NCBI RefSeq assembly: GCF_003576345.1
Contig: NZ_QWGB01000005.1
Coordinates: 1,517,847 to 1,581,846 of the forward strand
Reading direction: 5' to 3'
Source: Henriciella barbarensis
Lineage (GTDB): Bacteria; Pseudomonadota; Alphaproteobacteria; Caulobacterales; Hyphomonadaceae
Length of the DNA stretch: 64,000 nt
Shown: positions 26,297 to 34,959 of the stretch, piece after piece
How positions within the stretch are numbered: the first letter of the stretch is position 1
Layout of the letters: each line of letters begins with the position of its first letter
Program-made: the position numbers and the translations under genes
The notes under the pieces: generated by a model
Database searches by the model: none
What the model saw: the letters and a program-made list of their open reading frames with translations, nothing else
Told to the model about the DNA's origin: nothing

Positions 26297-28645
26297 CTAG
26301 AAAGTCTTACTCACACGAATGCCGTAGGTGCGCGGCATGCCCGCGAAGCGACGGGTCGTGTCATTGAGACGCGCCACATTGTTCCAGTAATACTCATCGG
26401 TGAGGTTGCGGACGTAACCGACAATTTTCCAGTCTCCGTCGGAAACGTTCACTCCGCCCTGAAGGTCGACAAGCGTATAGGCATCAATATCCAGCACCGG
26501 AAGCCGTCCGAACCCAGCCGTCGTTTCGCTGCGGTAGTTGATGGTGGTGGCGACAAAGGCGCTCAAATTATCGTTGATGTTCCAGCTGTATCGAGCATCC
26601 GCCATAAGCTGGTTTTCGGGCGTGTATGGGAACGACTCGCCCTGAAAATTCGCTAGCGCAGCCGTAATCGTGTAGCCCTCGAAATCGCTCGTGACTTCCG
26701 AATTGATATGGGTCGCCGTTAAGGACAGGTCGAGGCCTGGCATTGGCCGGGCATTCAACTGGAATTCGACACCAAGAATTTCGGACTCTGGCACGTTCAC
26801 AATGCCTTCGAGCGCGCCAAGAACTGCAGGCTCCACCTGTGTGCGGCTTTTCAATTGCTTGTCTTCATAATTGTAGAAGAAGACAGCGCCACTGGCATCG
26901 AGCCAGTCGCCAATCAGCGGCGAGCGTGCCCCCACTTCATACGCGAGGACGGATTCCTGCACGACTGGCGACAACTGGTTCGCCGCGAGTGCGGGCAGAA
27001 CCGGTCCGCTGCCACTCTTGTAGCCTTGGCTAACATTGCCATAAACCATGACCCGGTCGGCAGGCGACCATGACAGGTTTACGCGCCACGCAAGACTGTC
27101 CTCATTCAGTTCGCCCGTGACCTGGCCTGGCGTGACCGTTCCATCAACGGTTAGGCAATCGCCGACGGCCAGCGGCGCTGGAAGTGGACGGCTTGGCCCG
27201 CGCAGAATGTTGAAGAAGGCCGTCAGCGTGTTGGCCGTCTCCTGATTGCCGACGCGGCTACATGCAGCGTAATCAAGGTCAGCCTGCGTGTAGCGCAGTC
27301 CGACTGACCCAGTGAGCGTATCTGTAAGGTCGCGCTCGTAGTTGCCGAAGACCGCGGTTGTCTTGAAGTCCTGCTCTGTGTCGAGGAAGAAGCGTGTAAA
27401 CGGACCGGTCGGAATCGCCGAGGCACCTGTGGTATAGGGTATCTGATAATCGTCGATCTGGGTCGTGTCGTCATCAGCATAGCTCAAACCGACGACCCAA
27501 TTCGACCGGTCATAGTCTCCGACAAGGCGAACTTCCTGCGCAAAAGAAGTCGCAGTGCCCATGTTTTCCGTGAAAACGGCGGGCAGGCTCGTTGCGTCCA
27601 AATCCGCACGCTGGTGAAGATCCAGATCGGCATAGGACGTTAGCGAGATGATGCTCAAATTGTCTGTCAGCTCCCAGTTCGCCCGAAGGGCGGCCTGATA
27701 GAATTCATTATCCCGGCGCAGCGGGAAGCCAGCGTCATTCCAGTCAGCCGCGCGTGCGTCTTCCGGTGCAAGCGGATAGTTAATCAGCAGCGGGACGGCA
27801 CCCGCGGCAACGGGGCGCTGTAGCAGTACTGAGCTGAGCTGTGACGCCTGAACGTCTGACTCATCCTTGAATCCACTCAGGGTAAAAGACAGATCGAAAT
27901 TGTCAGTTACATCCAGATCGGCTGTAAAGCGGCCCTGCCAGAAGCGGCGCTCGCCGTGCTCATCATCACGTGTATAGCTTTCCTGCCAGGCGCCGCCATT
28001 ATCGCCGCGAACGGCCAGACGCATGCGAAGGGCATCATTCACGGGGCCGGAAATGAAGCCCTCTGACTGGATGCGGTCAAAGCTTGAATAGTCGAGCGTA
28101 ACGCCCGCTTCAAAGGAATCTGTAGGCCTGTTGGCGATGTAGTTGATGGCGCCGCCGGTGGAATTTTGTCCGAACAACGTGCCCTGCGGCCCTTTCAGGA
28201 CTTCAACACGCTGCAGGTCAAAGGACGTCCCGGAAGTCATCACGGAAAACGGAAGCGGCACTTCATCGAGATAGACGCTGACAGTCGGCCGGGCACCAAT
28301 TGAAGTATCGAAGAAGCCCACGCCGCGCAGCGAATAGACCGGAACACCCGCGCCGCTTTCGACAGCGCTCAGCCCCGGCGTCACTTTGACGAGGTCGCTC
28401 ACGTCCGAAACGCCAACCTCTTCCAGCCTTTCACCGCTCACTGCAGTGATCGACATCGGCACTTCAGCAAGGCTTTGAGACCTGCGCTGCGCTGTTACAA
28501 CAACGACGTTTTGAACGAAGTCGCTTGCCGGTTCCGGCGCGGCACTCTCGGGCTCGTTATCGTCTGCGGTTTGTGCATAAGCGGCACTAAAGCAGGTGAC
28601 GGCTGTAGACATACACAAAAGTGTGGCCAGTGAAATTTTTCTCAT
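26297..28645 (-). CDS. TonB-dependent receptor
   Basis: This 782-residue outer-membrane receptor imports a large or scarce ligand using TonB energy. A signal peptide (MRKISLATLLCMSTAVTCFS, cut near AYA-QT) is followed by a linker and the plug (VVVVTAQRRSQSLAEVPMSI, PGLSAVESGAGVPVYSLRGV, VEVLKGPQGTLFGQNSTGGA). The rest is a 22-strand barrel ending in VSKTF with the terminal Phe needed for BamA. GGGAGG lies 8 bases before the ATG. No Fe-siderophore hallmark is seen. In this context a hydrophobic organic substrate is more likely, as for many receptors beside catabolic genes in Caulobacterales and sphingomonads. The 290-base gap upstream holds no gene I can support. Confidence 0.95.
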   Translation of the reverse strand: MRKISLATLLCMSTAVTCFSAAYAQTADDNEPESAAPEPASDFVQNVVVVTAQRRSQSLAEVPMSITAVSGERLEEVGVSDVSDLVKVTPGLSAVESGAGVPVYSLRGVGFFDTSIGARPTVSVYLDEVPLPFSVMTSGTSFDLQRVEVLKGPQGTLFGQNSTGGAINYIANRPTDSFEAGVTLDYSSFDRIQSEGFISGPVNDALRMRLAVRGDNGGAWQESYTRDDEHGERRFWQGRFTADLDVTDNFDLSFTLSGFKDESDVQASQLSSVLLQRPVAAGAVPLLINYPLAPEDARAADWNDAGFPLRRDNEFYQAALRANWELTDNLSIISLTSYADLDLHQRADLDATSLPAVFTENMGTATSFAQEVRLVGDYDRSNWVVGLSYADDDTTQIDDYQIPYTTGASAIPTGPFTRFFLDTEQDFKTTAVFGNYERDLTDTLTGSVGLRYTQADLDYAACSRVGNQETANTLTAFFNILRGPSRPLPAPLAVGDCLTVDGTVTPGQVTGELNEDSLAWRVNLSWSPADRVMVYGNVSQGYKSGSGPVLPALAANQLSPVVQESVLAYEVGARSPLIGDWLDASGAVFFYNYEDKQLKSRTQVEPAVLGALEGIVNVPESEILGVEFQLNARPMPGLDLSLTATHINSEVTSDFEGYTITAALANFQGESFPYTPENQLMADARYSWNINDNLSAFVATTINYRSETTAGFGRLPVLDIDAYTLVDLQGGVNVSDGDWKIVGYVRNLTDEYYWNNVARLNDTTRRFAGMPRTYGIRVSKTF

Positions 28646-28935
28646 CGTTTATCCTCCCTATGGCGCAAGCGCCTTTGCGTCTCTTAGGTGTACGCTCAGC
28701 GAAAAATGACTTTGTGGTCGAGCCTTGTCTGTCCCTGTCTTGGGCGACGAGCGGGCATGAAGGACTTTGATACGCGGCTGCCGGCCAAACTCAGGCGATC
28801 GCATGGCGCATGCCGTGCTATCATGTGGTCGATTTGGTAGACGAAGTTCCAGCCTGCGAAACGCTTGCTGATCGATCTTTCCCGCAGGGATGGCAATCGG
28901 CAGGACCGAGAGCCTTCTTGCCTGTCGGACAGATT

Positions 28936-29397
28936 CTAGGGTGTGCCGTGTATGGCTTCTGGATAGGTGTTGTGGGCTGAAACAGGCTTGCCGCAGTGTA
29001 CGCAGACCAATTCTGCTTCAAGCTTCTTGCTGCAGCTAGCATGTACCAGTGCGAGTTCGCCCGCAGACCCAGTGTTCAGCCAGCGCTCGCCCCACTGCTT
29101 TAGCAAAACAAAGCTCCCATACATCGCTCGACCACTTTCGGTGAGTTTGTACTCATACCTCTTGGGGCGGTCCTGGTACGCCACTTTGCGTATGACCTCA
29201 TACTTAACCAGATGGTTTAGCCGAGTTGTAAGCACGCTTCGTGAGATATCGAGGTTTCTCTGGAAATCGTCGAACCGCCGCACGCCGAAGAACAGTTCCT
29301 GCAAAACAGCATACGTCCATTTCTCAGAAAATATCTTTAGCGTTTCGTCCAAGGCGGAAGGTCGGTTTGGCTTTACGGCGTTTGAGTCAGTTGCCAT
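28936..29397 (-). CDS. HxlR family winged-helix transcriptional regulator
   Basis: From ATG 29397 (AGGA 8 bases upstream) this is a 153-residue HxlR-type repressor. The winged helix spans about residues 15-105: ETLKIFSEKWTYAVLQELFF, FDDFQRNLDISRSVLTTRLN, and the wing RPKRYEYKLTESGRAM. The tail carries a CVHCGKPV pair and another Cys, a possible zinc or redox site. The longer open frame to 29463 lacks homology. It diverges from the Rieske oxygenase operon 398 bases away and probably controls it through the inverted repeat at 29761-29777. Confidence 0.88.
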   Translation of the reverse strand: MATDSNAVKPNRPSALDETLKIFSEKWTYAVLQELFFGVRRFDDFQRNLDISRSVLTTRLNHLVKYEVIRKVAYQDRPKRYEYKLTESGRAMYGSFVLLKQWGERWLNTGSAGELALVHASCSKKLEAELVCVHCGKPVSAHNTYPEAIHGTP

Positions 29398-29795
29398 GCT
29401 GTCAATCCTTGGCCTTGGTCGGGTGGGGCGACTTTTATCGCATTTTTGTGCGCCAAAATTCACGTCACTTCAAACCTGCATATTCAGACAAACCATGCAA
29501 TCGGGGCTTTAGCTACCGGCGTGCTCGCCGAAGCCGTGATGGCGTGCCACCTTACGTCGAAGTGGGCCCGCCTCTGCTTCATTTCGAGGCCGAAAATGTC
29601 CGAAGTTGTGCCGGTTTGTTCGAAACCAACCTTATGCATCTGATCTTTCCAGCCACCCGGCAAGAGGCACCAGGCACTGCGTTCGGGCCGCGCTCTATTC
29701 GCAGCTCAAGGGGCGCGCTTACGAGTTGGCGCTTGCAAAGCGTGTCTTGGCTTGGTAATAAGTTCGAAATTCGAACTAACACCATGGAGATGCTC
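29398..29795. other. 398-base divergent region upstream of the Rieske operon
   Basis: The plus-strand frame of the oxygenase is open through this gap, but the translation is Arg/Ser/Pro-rich and shows no Rieske homology, so I treat it as non-coding. It contains the inverted repeat listed separately at 29761-29777. I see no other convincing gene or RNA. Confidence 0.45.
29761..29777. promoter_or_regulatory. perfect inverted repeat, probable operator of the Rieske operon
   Basis: AGTTCGAA-A-TTCGAACT is an 8+1+8 perfect dyad ending 18 bases before the oxygenase start codon. Its position next to the start suits repression by the divergently encoded HxlR protein or another dimeric regulator. Chance occurrence of a 16-base dyad exactly here is unlikely. 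Confidence 0.6.
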
Positions 29796-31058
29796 ATGTC
29801 CGCCAACAGTCACCTAGATATCGGTGATCGCATTCAGTCGAACCGCGTTCACGGCTCCCTATATCACGACGAACAAATCTTTCAGGAAGAGCTCGAGCGT
29901 ATATGGTTCAAGACATGGGTTTATGTCGGACACGAGAGCGAATTGCCGAACAATAATGATTTCATCATGAAATCAATCGGACCCCAGCCCATTATCATGG
30001 TGCGAGACAAGTCCGGCGAGATCCAGCTACTTCAGAACCGTTGTCCGCATCGGGGCAATCAGGTCTGCGTCAAGCAAAAGGGCAACGCCAAGCTATTTAC
30101 CTGCCCATATCACAGCTGGACCTTCGCAAACTCCGGCGAGCTTATGGGATTTGCATTTCCCGAAGGGTATGAAGGCCATGAGACGGCTGACAAGTCGAAG
30201 CTCGGTCTTGCCAAAGTTCCCCGTGTGGCAAGCTATCGCGGCTTCGTGTTCGGTTCGATGGCGGAAGAGGGTCCTTCGCTGGAGGACCATCTCGGCGGCG
30301 CGGCCGAGATGCTGGACCGTGTTTGCCTGACTTCTCCGGAAGGTGAAATCGAGGTCACAGCGGGCTTCCTGCAGCATAAGACCCGCAGCAACTGGAAGTT
30401 TCTGGTTGAAAATGAAACCGATGGCTATCACCCGGCTTTTGTCCACAGTTCGATATTTGGAGTAGCTGATAGCGGAATTGGCGCGCTCTACAGCAACAAG
30501 TCGACAGCGCTCGCGCGCGACTACGGCAATGGGCATACGGAAATCGACCTGCGTCCGGAATTCCGAAAGGCTGATGTGCCTCTGCAATGGTTCGGAACGA
30601 CAGCCGAAAGACTGCCTGACTACGTTGCGTCTATGAACGCAGCTTACGGCGAGAAGCGGGCACGGGAAATCATGATCGATGGCACGCCGCATGCGATGAT
30701 CTATCCGAATCTGTTCATCGCCGAAATCCAGCTATTCGTGATCCAGCCGGTCGCGGTGAATGAAACGGTGCAGCATGTAACTGCGCTTCAGTTCAAGGGG
30801 GCGCCGGACCTCAACCGGCGCATGCGTCAGCAAACAATGGGATCCGTCGGCCCTGCCGGCTTCCTCCTCGCGGACGACAGCGAGATGTACGAGCGCACCC
30901 AGCGAGGTGTGCAGTCAAAGAACCCTGAATGGTTGTTCCTCGGGCGAGGTGAGCAGCGCGAGTATCGTGATGATGACGGCTTTCGGGTGAGCCATGCGAC
31001 TGACGAAACTCCGTCGCGCGGGATCTGGCGTCACTACCGCGCGCTGATGGAGGCGTAA
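29796..31058 (+). CDS. Rieske non-haem iron oxygenase, alpha subunit
   Basis: The 420-residue protein starts at ATG 29796 because GGAG lies 6 bases upstream; ATG 29784 and 29790 are in frame but have no site. The Rieske [2Fe-2S] ligands are C83-x-H85 (NRCPHRGN) and C103-x2-H106 (FTCPYHSW). The catalytic iron site is in ENETDGYHPAFVH, with bridging Asp209, His212 and His217. It is the catalytic subunit of a ring-hydroxylating dioxygenase or monooxygenase acting on an aromatic or alicyclic acid. The beta subunit follows after 1 base. Ferredoxin and reductase genes are not in the window, so electrons must come from elsewhere. Confidence 0.93.
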   Translation: MSANSHLDIGDRIQSNRVHGSLYHDEQIFQEELERIWFKTWVYVGHESELPNNNDFIMKSIGPQPIIMVRDKSGEIQLLQNRCPHRGNQVCVKQKGNAKLFTCPYHSWTFANSGELMGFAFPEGYEGHETADKSKLGLAKVPRVASYRGFVFGSMAEEGPSLEDHLGGAAEMLDRVCLTSPEGEIEVTAGFLQHKTRSNWKFLVENETDGYHPAFVHSSIFGVADSGIGALYSNKSTALARDYGNGHTEIDLRPEFRKADVPLQWFGTTAERLPDYVASMNAAYGEKRAREIMIDGTPHAMIYPNLFIAEIQLFVIQPVAVNETVQHVTALQFKGAPDLNRRMRQQTMGSVGPAGFLLADDSEMYERTQRGVQSKNPEWLFLGRGEQREYRDDDGFRVSHATDETPSRGIWRHYRALMEA

Positions 31059-31059
31059 G

Positions 31060-31560
31060 ATGCTTGTGACCGAAGATTCCGTTGAAAACCTCGTCCTGTA
31101 CCACTCCGTTAGTCAGTTCATCTACACGGAAGCGCGCCTTCAGGATGAGCATCATTATGATGAGTGGGAAGCGCTATGGGCAGACGATGGTGTCTACTGG
31201 GTGCCGGCCAATGGGGCAGACATTGATCCTGAGAAGGAAATGTCGATCATTTATGACAATCGTTCGCGCATCGCCTTGCGCGTACGGCAGCTTCATACCG
31301 GACGTCGCTATGCACAGGAGCCCGCATCGAGCCTGAGGCGCACTATCTCGAACGTTGAAATAAGTGTTCTCGACAATGGCGAGATCGAAGCGTCTGCAAA
31401 CGCGCTGATATTCGAATCGAATCTTCGCGGTGAGTTCGTCTGGGCGGCCAGAAACATTTATCGACTGCGCCGCGAAGGAGCGAGTTTCAAAATAGCGAAG
31501 AAGACAGTCATACTCGCGAACAATGACAAGGCGCTCTACACGCTGGCCTTCTTGGTCTAA
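31060..31560 (+). CDS. aromatic-ring-hydroxylating dioxygenase, beta subunit
   Basis: This 166-residue protein has the NTF2/SnoaL-like cone fold of dioxygenase beta subunits: FIYTEARLQDEHHYDEWEAL, ADDGVYWVPAN, SIIYDNRSRIALRVRQLHTG and WAARNIYRLRREG. It stabilises the alpha3beta3 hexamer and has no catalytic metal. It begins 1 base after the alpha gene, so the pair is coupled. The length is slightly short but within family range. Confidence 0.9.
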   Translation: MLVTEDSVENLVLYHSVSQFIYTEARLQDEHHYDEWEALWADDGVYWVPANGADIDPEKEMSIIYDNRSRIALRVRQLHTGRRYAQEPASSLRRTISNVEISVLDNGEIEASANALIFESNLRGEFVWAARNIYRLRREGASFKIAKKTVILANNDKALYTLAFLV

Positions 31561-31582
31561 TGCGATGAATGGGAGAGAAATT

Positions 31583-32398
31583 ATGGACGACGCCGACGAA
31601 GTACTGATCGGAGACGGCCCCGTTCTTGTCAGTTTGCGGAATGGAATCGCCGAACTGGTGCTTAACCGCCCAGATGCCGCTAACGGAATGACGGTGGAGT
31701 TTCTGTCGGCCCTTTACAAGGCCATCATGAAGATCCACGGCGACTCCAGAGTCCGCGTCGTTATCCTGCGCGGCAACGGAAAGCATTTTTGTGCGGGGGG
31801 AGATGTGAAGGTCTTCGCCTCGAAAGGCGAGAAGCTTCCCGATTATTTGCGTGAGGCGACGTCTCTTCTGCAAATTGTCGCGGGCGCACTCATACGCCTG
31901 AATGCCCCAGTCATCGCTTCCGTTCACGGCTTCGCGGCCGGCGGCGGGGGATTCGGTCTCGTCTGTGCATCCGATTTTGTGGTCGCGGGCAAAAGCGCGA
32001 AATTTCTTACCGGCGCAACACGTGCAGGCATGGCCCCTGATGCTGGCGCTTCTGTCACGCTGCAGCGCCTCGTCGGATTTCGCAAGGCGATGGAGCTGCT
32101 GCTGCGCAACACCGTATTGTCGGCGTCTGAAGCCCAGGACCTGGGCATCATAAATACCGTCGTGGATGACGAGAATCTTGACGCGGAAACACGTGCCTTG
32201 GCCGAGGAACTGGCAAGGGGCGCACCGCTCGCGCTTGCCGCAACAAAGCGCTTGCTCTGGAACGGGGTCGGCACCGGTGTGGAAGCCTGTCTGCCCGAGG
32301 AATCGCGCACCGTCGCTGAACTTTCGGGCACATATGATGCGCGCGAAGCGCTGGACGCGGTCATGTTGCGTCGCGATCCTGAGTTTGAAGGGCGGTAA
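31583..32398 (+). CDS. enoyl-CoA hydratase/isomerase family protein
   Basis: From ATG 31583 (GGGAG 7 bases upstream) this is a 271-residue crotonase. The oxyanion loop is GFAAGGGGFGLVCASDF, and TRAGMAPDAGASV carries the Asp of PaaG-type isomerases; the two hydratase glutamates are absent. The first segment VVILRGNGKHFCAGGDVKVF is the standard CoA-binding stretch. In the Rieske operon it may rearrange a ring-hydroxylated or epoxidised acyl-CoA, or isomerise a double bond. The open frame upstream to 31523 overlaps the beta-subunit gene and is not used. Confidence 0.88.
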   Translation: MDDADEVLIGDGPVLVSLRNGIAELVLNRPDAANGMTVEFLSALYKAIMKIHGDSRVRVVILRGNGKHFCAGGDVKVFASKGEKLPDYLREATSLLQIVAGALIRLNAPVIASVHGFAAGGGGFGLVCASDFVVAGKSAKFLTGATRAGMAPDAGASVTLQRLVGFRKAMELLLRNTVLSASEAQDLGIINTVVDDENLDAETRALAEELARGAPLALAATKRLLWNGVGTGVEACLPEESRTVAELSGTYDAREALDAVMLRRDPEFEGR

Positions 32399-32401
32399 GC
32401 T

Positions 32402-33154
32402 GTGTCTTCCGCTCTTTTCAGGGCCGACGCCCTTTCGGGCCAGGTCGCATTTGTGACAGGCGGCGCTGCTGGAATCGGCGCCGCGATTGTTCACCAATTG
32501 AGTGAGGCCGGAGCAAAGGTCATCTTTGCCGACAGGGACGAGGCCTCTGGAGCTGCGATCGCCGACCAGACCAGGAGCGACTTCGTAAAACTTGACCTGA
32601 GTGACTTGGCAGCCGTCTCGAAGATCGTTTCGGACTGCAAGCGTATCGATATCGTGATCAACAATGCCGGCGTTGATCAGCACGCTTTCTTTACCGATAC
32701 TTCGCCGTCTGACTGGCAGATGCTCCTGCGGATCAATCTAGAAGCCGTTTTCGCAGTCACACATGCCGCATTGCCGACCATGCAGGCGAGCGGCTACGGC
32801 CGGATCGTCAACATATCCTCCGAAGCCGGTCGGCAGGGCTCCAAAGGCGGCGCGGTCTATGCGGCTGCCAAAGGCGGCGTGCTGGCATTCACAAAGTCAC
32901 TTGCTCGGGAAAATGCGCGCTTCGGCATCACTGCAAATGCTGTGTGCCCCGGTCCGGTGCAAACGCCGCTACTGGATGCTGCGATTGCGGGCGAGAATGG
33001 CGACAAACTTGAGCAGGCCATGCGCAACGCAACCTTGCTCAGACGGCTGGGCACGCCGCAAGAGGTCGCAACTGCCGTGACATATCTGGCTTCACCTGCT
33101 GCAGGATTTATTACTGGTGAGGTGCTCGGCGTCTCGGGTGGCATGGGGTGCTAG
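32402..33154 (+). CDS. SDR family oxidoreductase
   Basis: This 250-residue short-chain dehydrogenase has a GTG start. The nucleotide-binding site is VTGGAAGIGAAIV, with Asp after beta-2 (FADRDE), which favours NAD(H). NNAGVDQ, the catalytic Ser in NISSEAG, and YAAAKGG (Tyr-x3-Lys) follow. The end GEVLGVSGGMGC is typical. It would oxidise the cis-diol or hydroxyacyl product of the oxygenase or crotonase step. The start of the next gene overlaps its stop. Confidence 0.92.
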   Translation: MSSALFRADALSGQVAFVTGGAAGIGAAIVHQLSEAGAKVIFADRDEASGAAIADQTRSDFVKLDLSDLAAVSKIVSDCKRIDIVINNAGVDQHAFFTDTSPSDWQMLLRINLEAVFAVTHAALPTMQASGYGRIVNISSEAGRQGSKGGAVYAAAKGGVLAFTKSLARENARFGITANAVCPGPVQTPLLDAAIAGENGDKLEQAMRNATLLRRLGTPQEVATAVTYLASPAAGFITGEVLGVSGGMGC

Positions 33155-34062
33155 AGATGACGGAACCAATCGACGAGATCATCCAACGCGTGCTGTCTGT
33201 CTATAAGGGATGGGGGCGCGATACCACGGTCGCCCAGATGCGTGCTGACTGGGACCTGTTGTTCGGCGTCGAACCCATGAAACCCGCTCCGATCATGGAA
33301 CGCTTCGATGGCGTTGAAGCCGCATGGGTTGGTCGACATGATCTGCCCAAGGACAAACTGTTTGTGTATCTGCACGGCGGCGGATACCAGGTCGGGTCCC
33401 TCCGCTCCCATTTCGATCTTATTTGTCGCCTCAGCGAAGCAAGTGAGAGCATTGGTCTCTACGTCGACTACAGGTGCGCGCCCGAGTATCCATTTCCAGC
33501 TCCTATCGAAGATTGCCTCAAGGTCTATCGGGCGTTGCTGGAGGTTGGCTCATCGCCCGATAATATCGCGTTTGTCGGCGACTCGGCTGGCGGAAATCTG
33601 GCGCTTGCGACGACATTGAAGCTGAAAGCCGAGAATTTGCCCCTGCCAGCAGCGATCGGGTTGATGTCGCCTTGGACCGATCTTGAAGCGAATGGTGAGA
33701 GTTATGTCACTCGCGCCGGGAGCGACCCGATCCACAATCAGAAAATGATAAGGCGGATGGCGAGTAACTATCTTGGCGGCGCTGATGCGGCGCAGCCTCT
33801 TGCGTCCCCGCTGCACGGCGACCTTAGCGAAATGCCTCCGGTTTTTATCCAGGTTGGAGACCGGGAAACCGTGCTCAGCGATGCTTGCGATATGGCAGCC
33901 GCAATCAAGGCAGCTGGCGGCGAAGCGACCTGTCAGGTCTGGGACCGCATGATACATGTGTTTCAGCAGTTTCCAGATGAATTGCCTGAGGCGCGGGCCG
34001 CGATCGACGGCATGGCCGCATTTTTACGCAAGCACATCATTCAAAAAGGAACAGGCAGTTGA
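33148..34062 (+). CDS. alpha/beta hydrolase, hormone-sensitive-lipase type
   Basis: The 304-residue esterase has the HSL-family oxyanion box YLHGGGYQVGS, the nucleophile elbow FVGDSAGGNLAL, an acid in QVGDRETVLSDA and the catalytic His in WDRMIHVFQQFPD. Family members hydrolyse short acyl esters or lactones. Here it may open a lactone or ester formed after ring hydroxylation. The frame begins with GTG 33148 overlapping the SDR gene; ATG 33157 is a good alternative start. No signal peptide is present, so it is cytoplasmic. Confidence 0.88.
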   Translation: MLEMTEPIDEIIQRVLSVYKGWGRDTTVAQMRADWDLLFGVEPMKPAPIMERFDGVEAAWVGRHDLPKDKLFVYLHGGGYQVGSLRSHFDLICRLSEASESIGLYVDYRCAPEYPFPAPIEDCLKVYRALLEVGSSPDNIAFVGDSAGGNLALATTLKLKAENLPLPAAIGLMSPWTDLEANGESYVTRAGSDPIHNQKMIRRMASNYLGGADAAQPLASPLHGDLSEMPPVFIQVGDRETVLSDACDMAAAIKAAGGEATCQVWDRMIHVFQQFPDELPEARAAIDGMAAFLRKHIIQKGTGS

Positions 34063-34841
34063 GTGACACTTCGCCAATCCTCATAGACCAACCTGCAGAT
34101 CATGTTTGCCGGATCCAGATTAATCGACCTGAAAAGCTGAATGCCGTAAATTTCGACGTCCGTGAAGCGTTGCTTCAAGCGCTCCCGGCGATTGTTGAAG
34201 ATCCAGACATACGAGCCATTGTCCTTGGCGGTGTCGGAGGAAACCTCTCCGCTGGCGGGGATGTGCCGTCCATGCAAGGACTTTCGGAAGAAGGTGCGCG
34301 GGAACGGCTGCAGCATATCCATCGCCTGTGCCGCATCATCTGGAACGCAGATGTTCCGATTGTGACGGCAGCTGAAGGCATTGCGGCCGGCGGCGCGGTT
34401 GGGCTGGCGCTGCTGGGAGACTATATCCTCGTCGGCAGATCGACGAAGATCATGGTCCCATTTCTGAAACTGGGCCTGGTCCCCGATTGGGGAATGATGC
34501 GCAGTCTCCCGCTGAGGGTCGGTCTACCCCAGGCTCGTCGCCTCATTCTTGAAACAGCAACGATTGAGGGTGAACGTGCCGTCGAAATAGGGCTGGCTGA
34601 TAGGGTGCTCGACGACAGCGCGGTGATGTCGGCGGCTATCAAACAAGCCGAACGGCTTTCAAGGCTGCCTCGCGGCGCAGTTGCGATGGTTAAGGCCCGG
34701 CTTCGTCAGCAGCCAAGTTTTGAACAGGACCTGGCTGATGAAGAGCGCGACCAGGTTCGCGGTCTGACGAGTGAAGAATTCGAAGAAGGATTTCGCGCCT
34801 ATACTGAAAAGCGCAGCGCGGATTTCATCAGCCTAGGCTGA
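34059..34841 (+). CDS. enoyl-CoA hydratase/isomerase family protein
   Basis: This 260-residue crotonase starts at TTG in a TTGA overlap with the hydrolase stop. RPEKLNAVNF, GGNLSAGGDVPSM and GIAAGGAVGLALLGDY form the CoA and oxyanion sites. FLKLGLVPDWGMM has the PaaG-type Asp in place of the hydratase Glu. It is the second crotonase of this operon and the last gene before a strong terminator. Isomerase, hydratase or retro-Claisen chemistry is possible; the sequence favours an isomerase. Confidence 0.88.
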   Translation: MSDTSPILIDQPADHVCRIQINRPEKLNAVNFDVREALLQALPAIVEDPDIRAIVLGGVGGNLSAGGDVPSMQGLSEEGARERLQHIHRLCRIIWNADVPIVTAAEGIAAGGAVGLALLGDYILVGRSTKIMVPFLKLGLVPDWGMMRSLPLRVGLPQARRLILETATIEGERAVEIGLADRVLDDSAVMSAAIKQAERLSRLPRGAVAMVKARLRQQPSFEQDLADEERDQVRGLTSEEFEEGFRAYTEKRSADFISLG

Positions 34842-34879
34842 TCGCGGCCAGCAGCAGCGCTCCAATTGTTAGATCGCCA

Positions 34880-34909
34880 GATCCCTATCGTTTCAGGGGT
34901 CCTTTTTTT
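34880..34909 (+). terminator. rho-independent terminator of the Rieske operon
   Basis: GATCCCT, loop ATCGTTTC and AGGGGTC form a 7-bp stem (one G-T pair), followed by C and seven Ts (34903-34909). It lies 39 bases after the last crotonase stop. Confidence 0.85.
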
Positions 34910-34959
34910 CCTAACGTAAATACCATGACGCTCCAAGCCTTATGCGCGTTGGTAGGATC

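Noticed and set aside
29241..29795. Long N-terminal extension of the Rieske alpha subunit
   Set aside because: The family begins near LYHDEQIFQEELERIW; the extension includes the HxlR gene antisense and the operator.
31508..32683. 391-codon minus-strand frame
   Set aside because: Antisense to a convincing crotonase and SDR; the translation has shadow-like composition.
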